DNA of 64,000 nt from Mimachlamys varia (lineage: Eukaryota; Mollusca; Bivalvia; Pectinida; Pectinidae), in assembly GCA_947623455.1 (NCBI GenBank), contig OX392532.1:25580792-25644791 (forward strand), read 5' to 3'. Numbering within the stretch: position 1 is the first letter of the stretch; every line of letters begins with the position of its first letter. Below are positions 1-12,559 of this stretch, piece after piece. Position numbers and translations under genes: made by a program. The notes beneath the pieces are model-generated. The model was not told where the DNA came from. It searched no databases and saw only the letters and a list, made by a program, of their open reading frames with translations.

Positions 1-2154
1 AATCGGTATTTTAAACCGAAAACATACGTTAGCACAAGCGATACCAACCTCTCAAATATGACTACCAAAGATATGTCGACAGCGGTTGAAACAATGGACT
101 TTGAAACGCTACATACGATTTTCCAATCCTCGGAGTTAAAAGATCATCATAACCGGCTTATCAAATCAATACTTGACACAAAACACAAGAGATTAAGTGA
201 TGCTATCGCAGTCAAAAGAATGGGCGGACAAATTGACGGAACAGTTGTCCAGTATGCGTTGCATCGTTGTGATTTGGACATGTTTCGGTTCTTCCTTTTC
301 TCATCAAACGTTACCGAAGCACAGTTGACATCAATGCTCTCTGAAGCAATCCATTTGAACAAAATTGACCACATCGAAGTTCTGACAAAAGCAGGTGGAC
401 AGCCGTCCCTGGACGATCTTATCACAAAAGCAGGGACAGCTAGTATGGGTGTTGAATGTGTTGTTAAAACCATCATAAAATCAACATCTTGGACACGTAC
501 ACAACTTGATCGTGTTCTTGATGCAGCCGTGCTTTTCGGTACACATGCTACAATGGAAGTCATTTTCGAAGGTGGAGGTCGGTTTGCGGAAGATGCGTTG
601 GTCAACGTGTCTAAAAGGAAGTATGATCGACATCAAAAGTATTCACAACCTCCAACTCCCAAAAAGGAGACCAGACTTAGTATAAATACGGTATTTGAAA
701 TTCTTACTGCAGAGACAGAGCTAAATTCTCAGCAAGTTGCATATGTTTTATCGAAAGAAGAATGGTCCGAAAGCCAAATTGATGATGCATTGAATGCTGC
801 TTTAGATTCGGGGTCATTTAATACTGCAAAATTTCTGAAACAGAAAGGAGGAAAAGTTCACAGTGATGCTTTATTAGCGGCTGTGAGAAGGCCGTGTGAA
901 AGACTGGAGGGAGTAATATTTGTACATAGTATTGGGGAATGGTCAGTTGAACAACTGAGCAATGCGTTACACGAGGCATTAGTCATTTGCAGGCCGGACG
1001 TTGTCATGTACCTGAACAGCAAGGGAGCATCGTTCAATGATTCAAGTCTTTTAAATGTTCTTCGATGGAAGGTTGAACATCATATTCAGATAAAATTCAT
1101 CAAACATATCATAAAAGCTCGTTCTTGGTCACCAATGCTGCTCGATGAAGCCATTCAGTTTGCATGCGAGACAAATGGACTTTCGATATTGGCTTTCCTT
1201 CATGTTCTAGAGACCATTTCAAAAGCTCAAATCAGAAGCGTTATTTTAAAATTACGACAGATCAAGGATCGAAAGAAAACGGTTGTCAAAATGTTAAAAG
1301 ACAAAGGAATGGATGCTGATCTGACTTTAGTCTTAAATCAAGAAATTCGGGAAGGTTGCACAGATATTGTTGAGCAACTTATTTGCGAATTTGGAATTTC
1401 CTGTGACAATGATGGCTTAGCAAATGCCATTGAGAACACCCGAAACTATCAAAGCTTTGATAGACTGAAAATGGTCCGCCTTGTGCGGGAATCAAAAGAC
1501 TGGTCCAATGAGTTGTTGACGAAGGTGCTAGACAAAGCGGTAAGACTCGGGTACAGTGACGTGATGTTGTACTTACATACCCACGGGGCCAAGTTCGGTG
1601 ACGAAAGTCTGGAGAACGCAATGGTGTATAAAAATACAGGATACGACCCGTATGATCTTGTTACTTATGTAATGAAATCACGTCACTTCAGCGAAGAACT
1701 AATGACCAATGCACTTACAAAATCTTTAGAGATTGGCCATTATCAACTCATGACCATGTTTCAAGAAAAGGGAGCAGAGTTTGCGGATAAAAGCCTACAA
1801 CAAGCAATCCATAAAGGGTGGACACCCTCAGATCGACTCCCAGCTGCCAAGTTCATACTGAATGCAAGACGTTGGGACAATACTGAAAAAAATGAAGCGC
1901 TGCATAGGGCTGTAAAGTTTGGGGATATAAGCGTTATTGAATATCTTCTGAAAAATGGAGGGGAAGTGTCCCCACAATGTCTGAAAGAAATTCTGGAGAA
2001 GAAATGCAAACCGTCACATCGCCTCTGCATCGTCAGGCTCTTGCTCTCCAGTTCCGGTTCTTTGTCACCTGCTCTTCTTAACGAGGCAAGTGAAAGGGCA
2101 AGACAACGGTCAGAGCCAAAACTCGTGGCGTATATTCAGAAATTCATCAAGTAA
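1..2154 (+). CDS. Copy 0: 3' part of last exon, nSTAND-NTPase family ankyrin-like repeat protein (partial)
   Basis: The frame is open from base 1 to the TAA at 2152-2154. The Met at 58 is internal, because the 19 codons before it match the middle of copy 2 (45311 onwards). Only the C-terminal solenoid is in the window; the P-loop NTPase and 5' exons lie upstream of it. Units of about 65 residues recur: a conserved aromatic (SW, EW, DW, RW, HF), a helix of the type LxxALxxAhxxG, a helix hxhhxhL, then G(G/A)xhxxxsL. This resembles a stretched ankyrin repeat and probably binds ligand or protein. Copies 0 and 2 align without indels from here to the stop, with roughly 20 mismatches by eye in the first 1.5 kb; from about 2025 copy 0 diverges strongly. 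Intact coding is highly likely; the function is inferred from copies 1 and 2. Confidence 0.85.
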   Translation, partial: NRYFKPKTYVSTSDTNLSNMTTKDMSTAVETMDFETLHTIFQSSELKDHHNRLIKSILDTKHKRLSDAIAVKRMGGQIDGTVVQYALHRCDLDMFRFFLFSSNVTEAQLTSMLSEAIHLNKIDHIEVLTKAGGQPSLDDLITKAGTASMGVECVVKTIIKSTSWTRTQLDRVLDAAVLFGTHATMEVIFEGGGRFAEDALVNVSKRKYDRHQKYSQPPTPKKETRLSINTVFEILTAETELNSQQVAYVLSKEEWSESQIDDALNAALDSGSFNTAKFLKQKGGKVHSDALLAAVRRPCERLEGVIFVHSIGEWSVEQLSNALHEALVICRPDVVMYLNSKGASFNDSSLLNVLRWKVEHHIQIKFIKHIIKARSWSPMLLDEAIQFACETNGLSILAFLHVLETISKAQIRSVILKLRQIKDRKKTVVKMLKDKGMDADLTLVLNQEIREGCTDIVEQLICEFGISCDNDGLANAIENTRNYQSFDRLKMVRLVRESKDWSNELLTKVLDKAVRLGYSDVMLYLHTHGAKFGDESLENAMVYKNTGYDPYDLVTYVMKSRHFSEELMTNALTKSLEIGHYQLMTMFQEKGAEFADKSLQQAIHKGWTPSDRLPAAKFILNARRWDNTEKNEALHRAVKFGDISVIEYLLKNGGEVSPQCLKEILEKKCKPSHRLCIVRLLLSSSGSLSPALLNEASERARQRSEPKLVAYIQKFIK

Positions 2155-2589
2155 GAAACTAAGTTTCCTTTGCAACGTATCAATCTTGAAAATGTTTCAG
2201 ATCAGGTAAAACCGTAATATCGAACAACATGTATGATTATGAAGATGACATCACAACATATTTATTTATTACGAGGAAACTATCATCTGTTTCAATGAAA
2301 TAACTGCTGACACATGTCAATCTTCATGTCAGCTATCCACTTATTCAAGGTTTTTGTAAAGATCAGTTATTCAATTGTTGTACCAGGGAACATCAACTGC
2401 TAGATCATGTACGTATAAATTTGTCACCAGCAGTACGTATTATAAATACATTATAACAGTAATAAGCTTGTGTCGTTAAAAGTTATCAGATGACATTACA
2501 AAATGGAATACAATAAGCAGAACAGGATTGTGTGACAAAACTAAGATTGCAGAGCAATATAAATTATTAGGATGGGTTGACAATTTGAA
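2155..2589. other. Copy 0 3' flank, no gene seen
   Basis: AT-rich sequence between the copy 0 stop codon and the minisatellite. I see no canonical AATAAA within the first 100 bases, unlike copy 1. No coding or RNA feature is recognisable. Confidence 0.5.
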
Positions 2590-3375
2590 TAACAGAACAA
2601 TTGTATGACCATGAATATGATTATGATGTTTTGACAAAAAGTACAACATCATGATGGTTTGACAAAATGGTACACAATCATGATGATTTAAAAAGTACAC
2701 CACTCTAATGAATTGACAAGAGGTACCTATTATGATCTTTGAAAATAGGTACAATATGATATTGGTTTGACAATATGTTTAGTATCATGATTGTTCGTCA
2801 ATAGGTACAGCATAATGATTGTTTGACAACAGATACAACAATATGATTATTTGACAATAGGTACCACACTATAATTGTTTGACAATAGGTACCACACTAT
2901 AATTGTTTGACAACAGATACAACAATATGATTATTTGACAATAGGTACCACACTATAATTGTTTGACAATAGGTACCACACTATAATTGTTTGAAAATAG
3001 GTACCACACAATAATTGTTTGACAATAGGTAAACAATATGATTGTTTTACAATAGGTACAACACTATGATTGTTTGACAAAAGGTACAACAGTATGATTG
3101 TCTGACAAAAGGTAAACAATATGATTGTTTGAAAATAGGTACAACAATATGATTGTTTGAAAATAGGCACAACGATATGATTGCTTGTCAATAGGTACAA
3201 CATTATGATTGTTTAACAATAGGTACCACACTTTGATTGTTAAACAATAGGTACCACACTTTGATTGTTTAACAATAGGTACAACACTTTGACTGCTTGA
3301 CAATAGGTACAACACTATGATTGTTTATCAATAGTCATAACATTATGATTGTTTAACAATATGTATAACCACAGA
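2590..3375. repeat. 28-bp minisatellite downstream of copy 0
   Basis: Tandem units of about 28 bp built on GTTTGACAATAGGTACMAC followed by TATRATT, regular from about 2745 to 3365 (about 22 units) and degenerate from 2590. Minus-strand open frames here (repeating IVKQS and YLLSN) are repeat translations. The core TTTGAC..RCAGGT is the same as in the 27085-27925 array behind copy 1, and degenerate units lie behind copy 2. Confidence 0.9.
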
Positions 3376-5142
3376 TGCTGGACATATAAATAAGTTGTGT
3401 ATAGTACTATATATTTGTTAAGATATATAACGTCAAGTTGACCCCTGTTGCCGAACACCCCGGAAAAAAAAAATGAAATTGACAGTAAAGTTACCAAAAC
3501 CGCTTCTAAAAGTGAGCATAATAACATAATGTACTCATTAAAAGCACTGATTTACCTTACGCCTTACCTTCAATATATGGTCATTTAAAGTAAAAAATTC
3601 GACCTTAAAATTATCCTTGTCCAGCACCTGTGGGTACAACACTATGATTCAAATAGGATGATGGTACAGAACAAGTAGTATGTTATAGTAAGGATATCAT
3701 TTAATGTGGTTTTGAGTTTAGTATGGCATGATTATAATATTATAAAATATGTAGTGTAAATATTATGTTTTTTGTTCGGATTGTATCTCGAGATCAGTAA
3801 ACATGAAGTAGCAGGTTTATTAATTAGTGTATATAAAGAGGTTATAGTGTGTTATTATATTGAGTCTACTGTGTTGAATTGGGTGCACATAACCCTAACG
3901 TTGGTGGTTACATTTTAATAGATAAACTCTTACCTAGTAGTGTTTTACACACTCACAATATTAAACGTGTGTCATTGTTGTTTGTTGTGTTGTTCAAGAA
4001 CGTAAGATCGTGGGGTACAAAGAACAAATTGAAGTGCTAGGATAGCAAAATATGTTTTAATGTTTTGCATGAGTTAACCCCGATTTCGAAATGTTAATCA
4101 GTATGTTATCTAAGTGGTAGTTTGTTGTTTTTACAATGAAGCGATTGCAGATATACTGTAATTACACTCCTTTTAAGTGTAATTCAAATTTCGCGCATGC
4201 TTGACAAATAGCAATTTTAAATCTAGAATGTTTTAGCTCTATATCTGTTTTGAACGTTCATTTCTCATATTTATATATTTTTTCAACAACTTTTCTTTTA
4301 ATATTTCATTAATCATAATTATTTTATATATATGTATCAAACAACATTTCTATTTTATTTCTATGAATGATAATTCAAGAAACAAATACAACGGAAGTAT
4401 TTAAACAAGTACAACCACGTAAACAAGTTCGTTTACAATATATTTACTTGGAAATGTTTATTGCCATGGCCATATTCTGTACAACATAGCCTCCAAATGC
4501 TTTTGAATTAATTGGTTTTCACTGGCATGATAGGACAAATAGATGCTAAATTTGTTTAGCACCTATATGTTCACATGTTTACATTTTTACATGTATATAA
4601 ATAGGTATAAGCTGTGTATTTGAATGTATACTTTCTTTTATCTGCTATTAGAAGCAAATATTGATGTATATCACAAAATATTTTAGAGATACAGTGTTGC
4701 ATCTTGTCGATGCTATTTGAGCTGTGATGGAAAAACTGTAATGGCGACTTTTAATGAAGTAGTGATAGAACTAATAAGAATCACTACTGTGTCGATTTAG
4801 TATGTTTAATTGGCTGGATTTTATCTAGTAGCGACAAATTACATTAGAAGTGAAAGCATGTGACACATTTTTCATTATATTGGTGATGTATTAGAACTGA
4901 TCATTAGATATCAATGTCGGTAATTTAATATGGTGTAAATTGATATATAAAATGTATTATCACATATGCTGCAAATTAGTATGTACGTAGTACATATATG
5001 TACGTAGTAATTTGAACACGATACAATTAAGACAAGAAATGCACATTTCAACTTTTGGATCAACAACACTGTGCAAATAATACATTTTGTTTAAAAATTA
5101 GATAAATAACATAGAGCCTCAAATAACAAACAAAAAGTTGAC
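3376..5142. other. AT-rich intergenic sequence
   Basis: No coding exon recognised. A short stretch around 4140-4230 (GCAATTTTAAATCTAG) also occurs at 49690-49720 behind copy 2, so part of this is old paralogous flank. Confidence 0.5.
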
Positions 5143-5243
5143 TCGTGTCCTGACCGGGCCTCTAACTCACGAGCTACGGCACCAAATTGCTTTGTCAGCA
5201 GTAACCCTGGCCTCTACCACTGCGCCAATTCGACATACCTAAC
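5143..5243 (-). mobile_element. tRNA-like SINE head fragment
   Basis: Read on the minus strand, the segment has TGGCGCAGTGGTAGAGG, a good match to the tRNA A-box consensus TRGCNNAGYGG. About 45 bases later comes a degraded B-box-like GAGTTAGAGGCC. No clean cloverleaf or anticodon arm is seen, so this is a tRNA-derived repeat and not a tRNA gene. Confidence 0.4.
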
Positions 5244-6962
5244 AAAGATGTTTTCGATATCGCATTAACAGACAGTCTGATACTCTGACATGATCAAAGT
5301 GGTAATTCGTCTGTTATAGATTATTTTCCTCAAAAGACAACTTGAATACCTACCTATAAATAACACACACTATACTGGTGTTCTAAAATATCTAATTATA
5401 GTTCACGTCTACACGTTAGAGACTGTGAATCAGTTGTGTGTAAATATATCAGTTCGTTTTAATGTAAATTTCATGTCTCTAAACTTGCCTGTCAAAATGA
5501 CATTATATTATTGAATTTTCTACACAAACTGGAACGTGTTATAAAAATTAGTTATTTTGGTATATCTTAGTTGAAGTCGTTTACATATAATTAAAGGGAA
5601 TGTCTCACTATACCTTTTATTCAAATCTAACCACAAAAGCGCGGCCTCAAACCTGATTACGACCAGTCTATGTATTACGCCGCTCAATTTTGTTACTATT
5701 TTGCATCATCTATGGTGCTAGTTGCGATACCAAAACAAATAGTTTTCTATCTTAGATTTGTTGTATGAACAGGATTCCTGATGATTATATCAAAATGTTT
5801 TCGTTACAAGGGGCACATATAGGAAAGCAGACTAGTCGCCATCATTGGCATTCCTTTCACAAGTCAAATTAAATCTTGTCCAGGAATTGTAAAAAAATAA
5901 TTGGTACTATGGATTCCTCTCTCAATTAATTTCTTCTAAATTCAATATCTTACTTCCCTTCCCGTTTGGATAAGACAGTCGGAGTAGTATCCTACCTCTG
6001 ACCAGGTAAGGTAACTGGTTAGAGAGAAGGTATATTTAAGAGTCTTAATTGTTTCATCCTCGCTGATTTTCATAAAGTCACGGAAGGCATCATTTCCTCA
6101 TCAGAAATGATTAATCAAATATATCACTATGCTTGGAAGGATATACATACTTGGTTACAATTTTGGCTGTGATACGGAGTTCCTTTGGGAAATAAATGTA
6201 TTGTTCAGTAATACTAGCTTGGTAATTATATATTTTGTTTTGAAAATATCATTTTCAATAAGAATTAAATATCAATACTTCAAAGGAACCATTCTATTTT
6301 TTAGAATGTTATATAGTAGTTCAATATTTAATTGTAATGTTTTAAAACTATTATTTACATATTGGTATGTTGCCTATTAATTCATGCTATTATAGTTTTG
6401 TAAAATCTTATCTTTGATATGAAAATAAAATTTTGCATGCAGAATGAATCGGAATCTTATTGTTTTGTTGTTGTTATTTTTAATAATTTTATAATTTTAT
6501 CTAAAGTAACCGGGATTATAGATCGCATTGATCTATCGCAAATCAAATTAATTTATGAATCTTAATCGCAATCTTTCGAGATTAAGGTTAAACAATATAT
6601 ATTGTTACCTTAATATACTGTATACCGTAGAACAATAGACAAGAAAAATATCCAGAACTCTGTTTCGAGACGATAAGACAACACCGGCACTCGATGAGAC
6701 ATCAAACAAAAGGAGGAAAATATCTAAGCCTTAAAAGGTCTACAAAGTCAAATGATCCAAAAGGGTTTTCCTTATCAGATAAGCATCCTATGTTACGTTT
6801 TTCTATGAATGTGGTTAGGTAAAACATTTACCCAAGATCGTTGGCGAGGCTATAATGAAAGAATGATCACAAATAGTTCCAGCTCGGGGTTAGAAATGTT
6901 AGAAAAACAACGGCAGATGCAAATAATTTGCTAAGCAGTTTAATGATTATTACGGAGTTAAG
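5244..6962. other. AT-rich intergenic sequence
   Basis: No gene recognised. TTAAAGGGAATGTCTC at about 5592 looks like the terminus of a TTAA-targeting MITE, but I found no matching opposite end. The 83-residue open frame at 6129-6380 is Phe/Ile/Tyr-rich and of chance composition. Confidence 0.4.
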
Positions 6963-9900
6963 GGCCGGTTGTTCAAAGGTTGATTAAAAGTTAATCGAGG
7001 ATTAAAGCTCCATAAACTATGATTAACTTTATGACGTCATTTCCAGAAAATGTTGCGTTGCACAAGCGTTCATTAACTTTGAAGAAGGATTAAAGCTTGA
7101 TTAACTCCCCGATTTCTAATGAAGGTTAAGGGCTCCATTAAACCAAGATTAAATAGTCAAAACTACAAAGTTCTACTTCATGATGGGGATGAACCTGTAG
7201 TTTGATATTCTTGGAGTTGAATGGAACTACGTTCGTTAACTACGAGTTCACTACGGCCACAGGGACACGTTACAAAAGTACGGGGTTTGGGGGGGGGGGG
7301 GTGTCAATATGAACATAATGTATGTGCTTGTTTATATCGAATCCACCTCCCGCCTACATTCGACCATCGATACGTTTGGAACGTGTCCCTGTTTTACGAC
7401 CGGTCACAAACTAAAACTTACTACCAGTGCAAGGTGTAACATGTTTGGCAGGGCTGGCTACGAATTTATCAGTGGCATAGTGTGAGAGATCGCTTAGAAC
7501 ATCCAACGAACAGAAATCGTTATGTGTATGTAAAAATCCAATAGCAAAAATCTACTTACAACTCGCGTATGTTTAAGACAATTTATTGTCTGTTTGTTGA
7601 CAATTGCATCTATATCCCATAATTTTCTAAAACGCAACTCTGATGACGTAGAGCGTAATACCACAAGGTGTTACTACATAAATGTAAGTAGCAAAACGGC
7701 CCAATATACCTAGAGGACGAATGCTGTTTTTGTGGCGTTTATGAATGACTAATAATGTTCTGTTCTTGGCCTTGTTGAATGATTCTTTCTATTATATTCA
7801 TTTAATAATCAATACGGCAGTATAAAATACAATCATTAAAAAATACCGATTTACCGATCGTATTGTGAAGCGCCATTTACTTCACCATGAAAACGTTTCA
7901 GCAGGGGTTATGTCCCTTCCACTGCTACGATGGTTTATTCAGTCCAATATTTTGAATGTATTCGGCAGTAGTATTTCATACCCTACATACCTTCTAAACT
8001 ACTTCCGTTTGACTTTTTTGCATTCATTTCTGTAGCTTTCATATTCCAGACTCTCTTCCTGACCTCTTTGTCGCATTTGAAGTAAGCCTAATTATCTTTT
8101 AATTATGATGTCCATGTGCCTCTCACAAAGGACTATATGCACTAAGGGGTGTTTTTGGCCCCACGCATTTTCTCCTTATTCTTCTAACAATTAAAAGTGC
8201 AGAACACAAACAAACAATTTCAGTAAAATTTAAAACGTTTATTGATGGTATTCCATAGCAACGGGCCATAGCAACGGGTCATAGTACCATAATCAGCTTA
8301 GGGTTCAAGAGACAACATTTGATGATTACATTATGTAACAACTTTCTGAACTATCCATTTTATGTTTCTTTAATAAATATTACGTTAATTTTAACAGTTT
8401 CATAGTTTCTATTTTTTATTGAAAGAAAAAAAAAGAAAAAAATGTTGATTTTGACCATAGCAACAAGACTTTTTGCATAGCAACTAACTAAGCTCAGAAA
8501 TCCACAGTAAAGATAAGTATCTGTGCAAATAGAAAAGAAAAAAGTTCAAAAACATTATAAATTACAATGTACCTGTATTTAATTCTGCACCTGATAAAAT
8601 GCGGACAAAACTTTATATATGTACAAAAAAAGTATGGTATGTATATCACAATGGTATGATATAGTATTTAATTAGTTAATAGATCCAAGGATGTAGAATA
8701 AAACATGATAAGTGACACTAGTTTGATCCATGGAGTAGAATAACACAGGTGTGTTCCATTAACCTGTAAAAGTACATTGTTTTGTTCCAATTTTGCTACA
8801 CGAACAGTCAAACACGATTAGCAAACATGAACTTACTGTATTAACAGGTCCAAAATTAATAAAGCATTTAAAAATACATTCTGGTAGCACCTTGGTACTT
8901 GGGTATATGAGGAAATTGTTTCTCATTGCATTCAATCAGCAGGTTGATATTCAGACTTAAAAAATGCAATAAAAACATGATGTAATTGACTTACATTTAC
9001 TACATGTACCGGTATTTGTTGCCTACTGTATGTATGTATGCTTGTGTACTTACAATGAAAGATATTTTCACAAGCTGAGAAGCAAGAATTAATATGCTTT
9101 GTTTTAGTTTACAGTATATATATAAAAGTATTTCAAGATTTTAAGCCTTCCCCAGGTATACCCAGGTACACCTGTTTAAAAAAGTGAATTGTGTTCACCC
9201 TGTTTATAATAAATACAAAAAGCAGTTGCATTGACATGAGGATAAAATAATTGATATTCTTCCAGCTTCCTAGCTTTCTTTAACATATGTTGTAATGTTA
9301 AACTGCATCTTATACTTCATATGCATGTGCAATAGTCAGACAATATTTTGTTCTTATTTAAAAAATATTAAAAAATAAATTAACTTCATGTTCTCTGAAA
9401 AGGGTTTTTAAATCAACTGCAATTCTTAAAATAATGTTTGGCTGGTCAAAATGAAAAAATCTCTCACAAAATATGTCTCTTTAAACCTACATGGGGTAAT
9501 TATTTAATTTTAGCTTAGTAATTCATTATCTTAATTTAAAAAAAAGTTCAAATAGTAAAGAATTATTTAAGTAAGGCTTATACTGATGCAATATATACAC
9601 TTGAATAATTATGATTGTGGCGTAAAGCAGAACTGGGTAAATCCATCTGATTTTTATACAAAACAAATTCCATTTGGTATGTTGAGTGTTAATTTATATT
9701 TTTTTTAAGTTAAAAAAAAGGTCATGGATACGCATCATGTTTTCATTTTCATGGAAGAGTACTGTTTTGTATTCTCAAAATATAATTAATAAGCAATGTC
9801 TGAATTGAAACAACTTAAATTCTTGCTATTAATCTGATTTTCTCCATCTTGATAAAATCCGGTCAACTCTCTTCACATGTCTTGTCTTTAGCAAGCCCCC

Positions 9901-11157
9901 TATTTCGTCAATACGGTACGACGATGTTTTGTCGGCAAATAATTAGCAGTAGGCCCTAAAGTACTTTTGTGATGGCATTATGAGTTGGTATAAGGGGGTG
10001 TTTTGTAGTATTCCATACAGTTTAAAGCCATATTTATTTCATTGTGGCTGCAATAGCATTGGGCATTTCAACTTGCCAGATAGGAATAACTGTCGTCTGT
10101 CCGCACCGTCTGGTACAGACTACCACACTCACAAGATTTCGATATCAACAAACTGCAATCTAATATTTTGTGTTTGAACATCGTCTGTTATCCAACACCT
10201 ACCATTTATAAAACAGCCAGATCCGACAGACGGAAAAGTCCTCCTCTGTGCAGTTAAACAGGCCGATAAGCTTGTTTGTTTCGATTCGCGTTTTGTTTAC
10301 GTTTCCGCGGGTGATGTACAGTAGTTTAAACGACGAATTCCGGAAGTTACGGAAAATTCGAAACGTAACATTTTGTTTTTATCAAAATACTTTTATTTCA
10401 TTCAAAATACGAATTATAAATTAAGAGATAGTTTTAAATGAGTAGAAGTTAAAATAATAATTTTACAACAACTTTTGGTGTCGTTATCTTTTTTTACAAG
10501 AACGATAAAGTCCGGATAAAATGGCCGCGTCGTCAATTATAGCCTTCTCTCATTCGAGTTTCGGGCTTTTCGAGATGGTTTTTTCGATCTTTAGGTATGA
10601 GCGCAGTCGTGCTCCAAAACGAAACTTTAGGAAATGATTTGTTTTGCAAAAAAGAAATCAAAACTAAAATATCTTTTTGGAGCAAAACTGCGCTCATACT
10701 TAACTTTGGTGTTGAACACCAAAAATTCTGTAGTTTTCGCGAAAATCTCGTTACATGCGCCTTTTAAAACCCCCCAAAAATATATTCAAAGCAATATTAA
10801 TTAAATCAAAGCTTATTTCCAGCAAATTGATGTATCTTTATTGCTATTTCAAAGTATATTTATTTATATTTTGTAAATTCATAACGGTAAGAATATTGGG
10901 GCATATATCGGGGCATACCGCATTTGGTCCTTTAGATTTGGAATTCCTGGGAATCCCCTTATTTAAATGAGGTTTAATTGAGGATTCCCAATTAAACCTT
11001 CATAAAGCTCCATTAACTTATTGACCTTTAATGAACCTTTTGAAAAACTCATTTTTAATCCACGATTAACTAATTGTGGATTAAGATTTAATCTACATTT
11101 AAAGCACAATTAAAAGATAATGATGGTTTAATTTAATTGACCTTTGAACAACCGGCC
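6963..11157. mobile_element. 4.2-kb DNA transposon carcass with long subterminal inverted repeats
   Basis: The ends are a perfect 18-bp terminal inverted repeat, GGCCGGTTGTTCAAAGGT at the left and its complement ending at 11157. About 200 bp inside each end is crowded with GATTAA/TTAATC motifs in opposite orientation (6980-7165 and 10955-11140). No transposase-sized open frame lies between, so the element is non-autonomous or emptied; the interior includes a 12-G run near 7290. Flanks (TTAAG left, AAAGG right) show no convincing target duplication. Two unrelated solo ends facing each other would look similar. Confidence 0.6.
10593..10701. repeat. Inverted repeat, ~27-bp arms
   Basis: Arms 10593-10619 and 10675-10701 share the core TATGAGCGCAG and GCTCCAAAA in inverse order, with about 55 bases between. 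It lies inside the 4.2-kb element and could be a nested MITE or hairpin remnant. Confidence 0.6.
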
Positions 11158-11184
11158 AAAGGTTTTTTGTTGTTTGTTTTTGTT

Positions 11185-11384
11185 TTCATTTTGTAAAATT
11201 ATGAAACAAGTAACAATAACTTATTTGAATCACTCTAGTTGTCCGGGGTGTTGGCGCAAAGGGGTTTCGATGTGGGAAGAAACTTGAGAACCCGAATGAA
11301 ACCTGTGAGGTCGGGCAGGTGGCCCCATACCTTATTTGCCTTGGCGTAAGACAAGTGCGCTATCCACTGCTTCATCGACCATCC
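11185..11384 (-). mobile_element. tRNA-headed SINE, degenerate copy
   Basis: On the minus strand it has GCAGTGGATAGCGCACTTG (A box), then CACCTGCCCGACC and a degraded ACTCCGGTTTCCTCC-type core. The tail resembles AACTTGTTTCATAATT. Order and spacing match the full-length SINE at 54494-54741. Confidence 0.75.
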
Positions 11385-12559
11385 ATATGTTTTAAGTGAT
11401 AATTGAATAATGTTCAAAGATTGCCTGATCTTATGATTCACAGTGTAGCAAAGTAATGATTTATTCTCAAACACAAAATCTCGTCAATGCGTCATTATCA
11501 GGATGAAGGGTTCTTCTTCGATACAAGTATATACCATCGAGCTTCACAACCTTTCATTTTACCGTTTCGCTGCTACGATATTACTTTGTTCTCCGTTTAA
11601 GACATTGAACCAGTATACCTGTGTCATCTGCAAGGTGCCACAAAGAAAACTTTTCTTGTTTTAAAGATACATTCCAGGAGTGAATGAAAATGATATAAAC
11701 GATGAAAGTGTAATTACACGAAATGAAATAAAAATGAATTTATAATTAAAGTGGAAGCCAGAATATTTACTTTACCATGAAGTTATAGTTCGTATTCTAC
11801 AGACCAATATATGCTGAAATCAAAAACACTTCAAATGGAAACAAATCTAACAATAAAACACACAACAACACTATCATAGTACATCTCTCGTGAACATTAT
11901 GGTAAAAAAACTTCTTGTTTATGTACCTCTAACTACAACACAAACATATAGACGATAACTGAAATATGAACATTCAACAATCAATATCAGAAGTCATTTC
12001 GAACTATGACACACATGTGATGCATTGTTTAAATTAAATAATAGATAGGAGAGGCCGAAAATAATTAGTTATACTTCACCATACTGGATGATGACTGAAA
12101 TATGAACATTCAACAATCAATATCAGGAGTCATTTCGAAATATGGATAATAATAATAATGGATACAGGAGACCGAAAAATTAGTTATACTGCATTATACA
12201 GCTATTTCGAGCTTCTAGGATTCATTAATGATGTTATGAATCCAAGTTTTCTAAACTAATATTGAGGCATAAGGCTCAGGTGGGTACACTTTTAAAACCT
12301 CTTTTTAATTTATGAATTAGAAGGAAAAAAATGAATTATAATTTCAAATGCTTACTTAAATGAGCCTTTCGAAGTATATTTTTCTCAATAGACGTATTTC
12401 TTAGTTCATATTGAGTAATAAATGTACAGAGGCATATACAGTAAACATCGCTAATGTTATTGAACCGCGGAGAATATCCATGATGCTACTTCATATACAA
12501 GTTAGCAATGTGACGTAATGTGATTAATAATACATTACAGGTACCAGGGGAGATAACGA
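11385..12559. other. Intergenic sequence with a short tandem duplication
   Basis: No gene is seen. About 58 bases at 11951-12008, starting GACGATAACTGAAATATGAA, recur at 12088-12145. The following GGAGAGGCCGAAAATAATTA recurs after the second copy, making a unit of about 137 bp. Confidence 0.6.

Noticed and set aside
147..605. 152-residue minus-strand frame (also at 45457-45915)
   Set aside because: It is an antisense shadow of the solenoid exon; its conservation follows from near-identical sense DNA.
2931..3315. Overlapping minus-strand frames rich in IVKQS and YLLSN
   Set aside because: They are products of the 28-bp minisatellite with no start context or domain.
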